DNA of 64,000 nt from Adineta steineri (lineage: Eukaryota > Rotifera > Eurotatoria > Adinetida > Adinetidae), in contig CAJNOI010000064.1 in the NCBI GenBank assembly GCA_905250115.1, positions 1 through 64,000 of the forward strand, read 5' to 3'. Shown one piece after another: positions 63,306 through 64,000 of this stretch. The notes under the pieces are model-generated. The model had not been told where the DNA came from. It saw only the letters and a list, made by a program, of their open reading frames with translations, and searched no databases. Position numbers and translations under genes: made by a program. Every line of letters starts with the position of its first letter. Position 1 is the first letter of the stretch.

Positions 63306-64000
63306 CGAATCTGACCAACTTAGCTTATTTAAGCTTTAGCTAATTCTTCGTCGAAAATACGAGTAATTTGATAAAAAGAAAACAATTAAATGTTTTTCTC
63401 TGTTTAATGTACATATACGTTTCTCTTAAAAAAATAAGATGTCTTCTGTAATAATAGATTGTTAGGAAAATGATTTTAAGTGCTAATATCCCATATAACT
63501 AGATGTGTTTGATTAGAAATTGAAAATCATCTATTTATAAATTAATTTGATCGAAATTTAAGATTAATGAAACACTTTGTATGTATTTAAACCGTTAATG
63601 ACAATTATAGTAAATTATTTAAATTACCTCGTGAAATCTATGACTCGCCTTCTACCGCATCAGAAGTATTGTTGTCAAAATATATCTATTTTCTATTATA
63701 ATGATATTTGTTATCAACATGATTTATATACATCTTATAATGAAATTAAGAGATGACAATTATGTTGTTAAATTATACATGTATGAAACTTAACAGTCAT
63801 CAATTATTATTATAAAATATATGGTTAATAAATAAAGACTTTATATATATAATATAATAACAAATTGTTGAATATTCTCATCATTTTATATTTTTCTTTT
63901 AGCATAATATTTTCACGTATTTATTTCACACTGAAACAGAAAAAAACTGTCTATTGCATTACATTACAAAGACGTCGATCATACAGTTTTCTATATGGCA
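63306..64000. other. intergenic to window end
   Basis: AT-rich; no gene or repeat recognised. Confidence 0.4.

Overview
The window looks like nuclear DNA of a bdelloid-rotifer-type animal. It is strongly AT-rich, and most genes are spliced with very short introns (about 40-80 bp) bounded by GT..AG. The gene content fits: intronless rhodopsin-like receptors, F-box/LRR families, secreted and B-box NHL-repeat proteins, an FG-GAP relic, a beta-tubulin gene and a few decayed mobile elements. The assignment is inference from gene style and content; no species marker was seen.

Layout. 1-1183: left-truncated F-box plus LRR gene (minus). 1899-2873: F-box gene with two compensating frame breaks (minus). 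2984-5006: six-exon F-box/LRR gene (minus). 6950-7552: hydrophilic disordered protein. 10073-11891: nine-exon beta-tubulin. 12794-13453: first member of a small secreted cysteine family (minus). 14380-15414: GPCR. 17113-17391: two-exon 72-aa membrane protein (minus). 18567-21956: twelve-exon Reeler-DOMON-cytochrome b561 reductase. 23278-23788: orphan exons. 23739-25598: long F-box protein (minus). 27406-28955: RING/TRAF-zinc plus RRM protein. 29.7-32.2 kb: relics of an FG-GAP protein, a pogo/Tc1-type transposase and a MITE. 33377-36979: secreted Thr/Ser-rich NHL protein. 39810-42735 and 46562-48118: two paralogous type II membrane proteins with furin-like sites, separated by a MITE and a 723-bp inverted-repeat element. 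49.4-51.0 kb: GPCR and LRR gene fragments. 52705-54605: B-box/coiled-coil/NHL protein. 55808-57419: second F-box plus LRR gene, paralogous to the one at the left edge (minus). 58116-59060: membrane-anchored protein of unknown function (minus). 60.3-63.1 kb: a tandem duplication carrying two more members of the secreted cysteine family, one with an in-frame stop (minus).

There are no operons. The relationships are paralogy and shared themes: four F-box proteins point to SCF-type ubiquitin ligase adaptors, two NHL beta-propellers to adhesion or binding, and two furin-site ectodomains plus three secreted cysteine proteins to lineage-specific extracellular proteins. The observations I rate highest are the paralogous furin-site membrane proteins with identical intron phases, the secreted cysteine family with a conserved TATA box, the 141-bp exon-intron unit that builds the LRR arrays, and the RING-TRAF-RRM fusion with one zinc ligand replaced.
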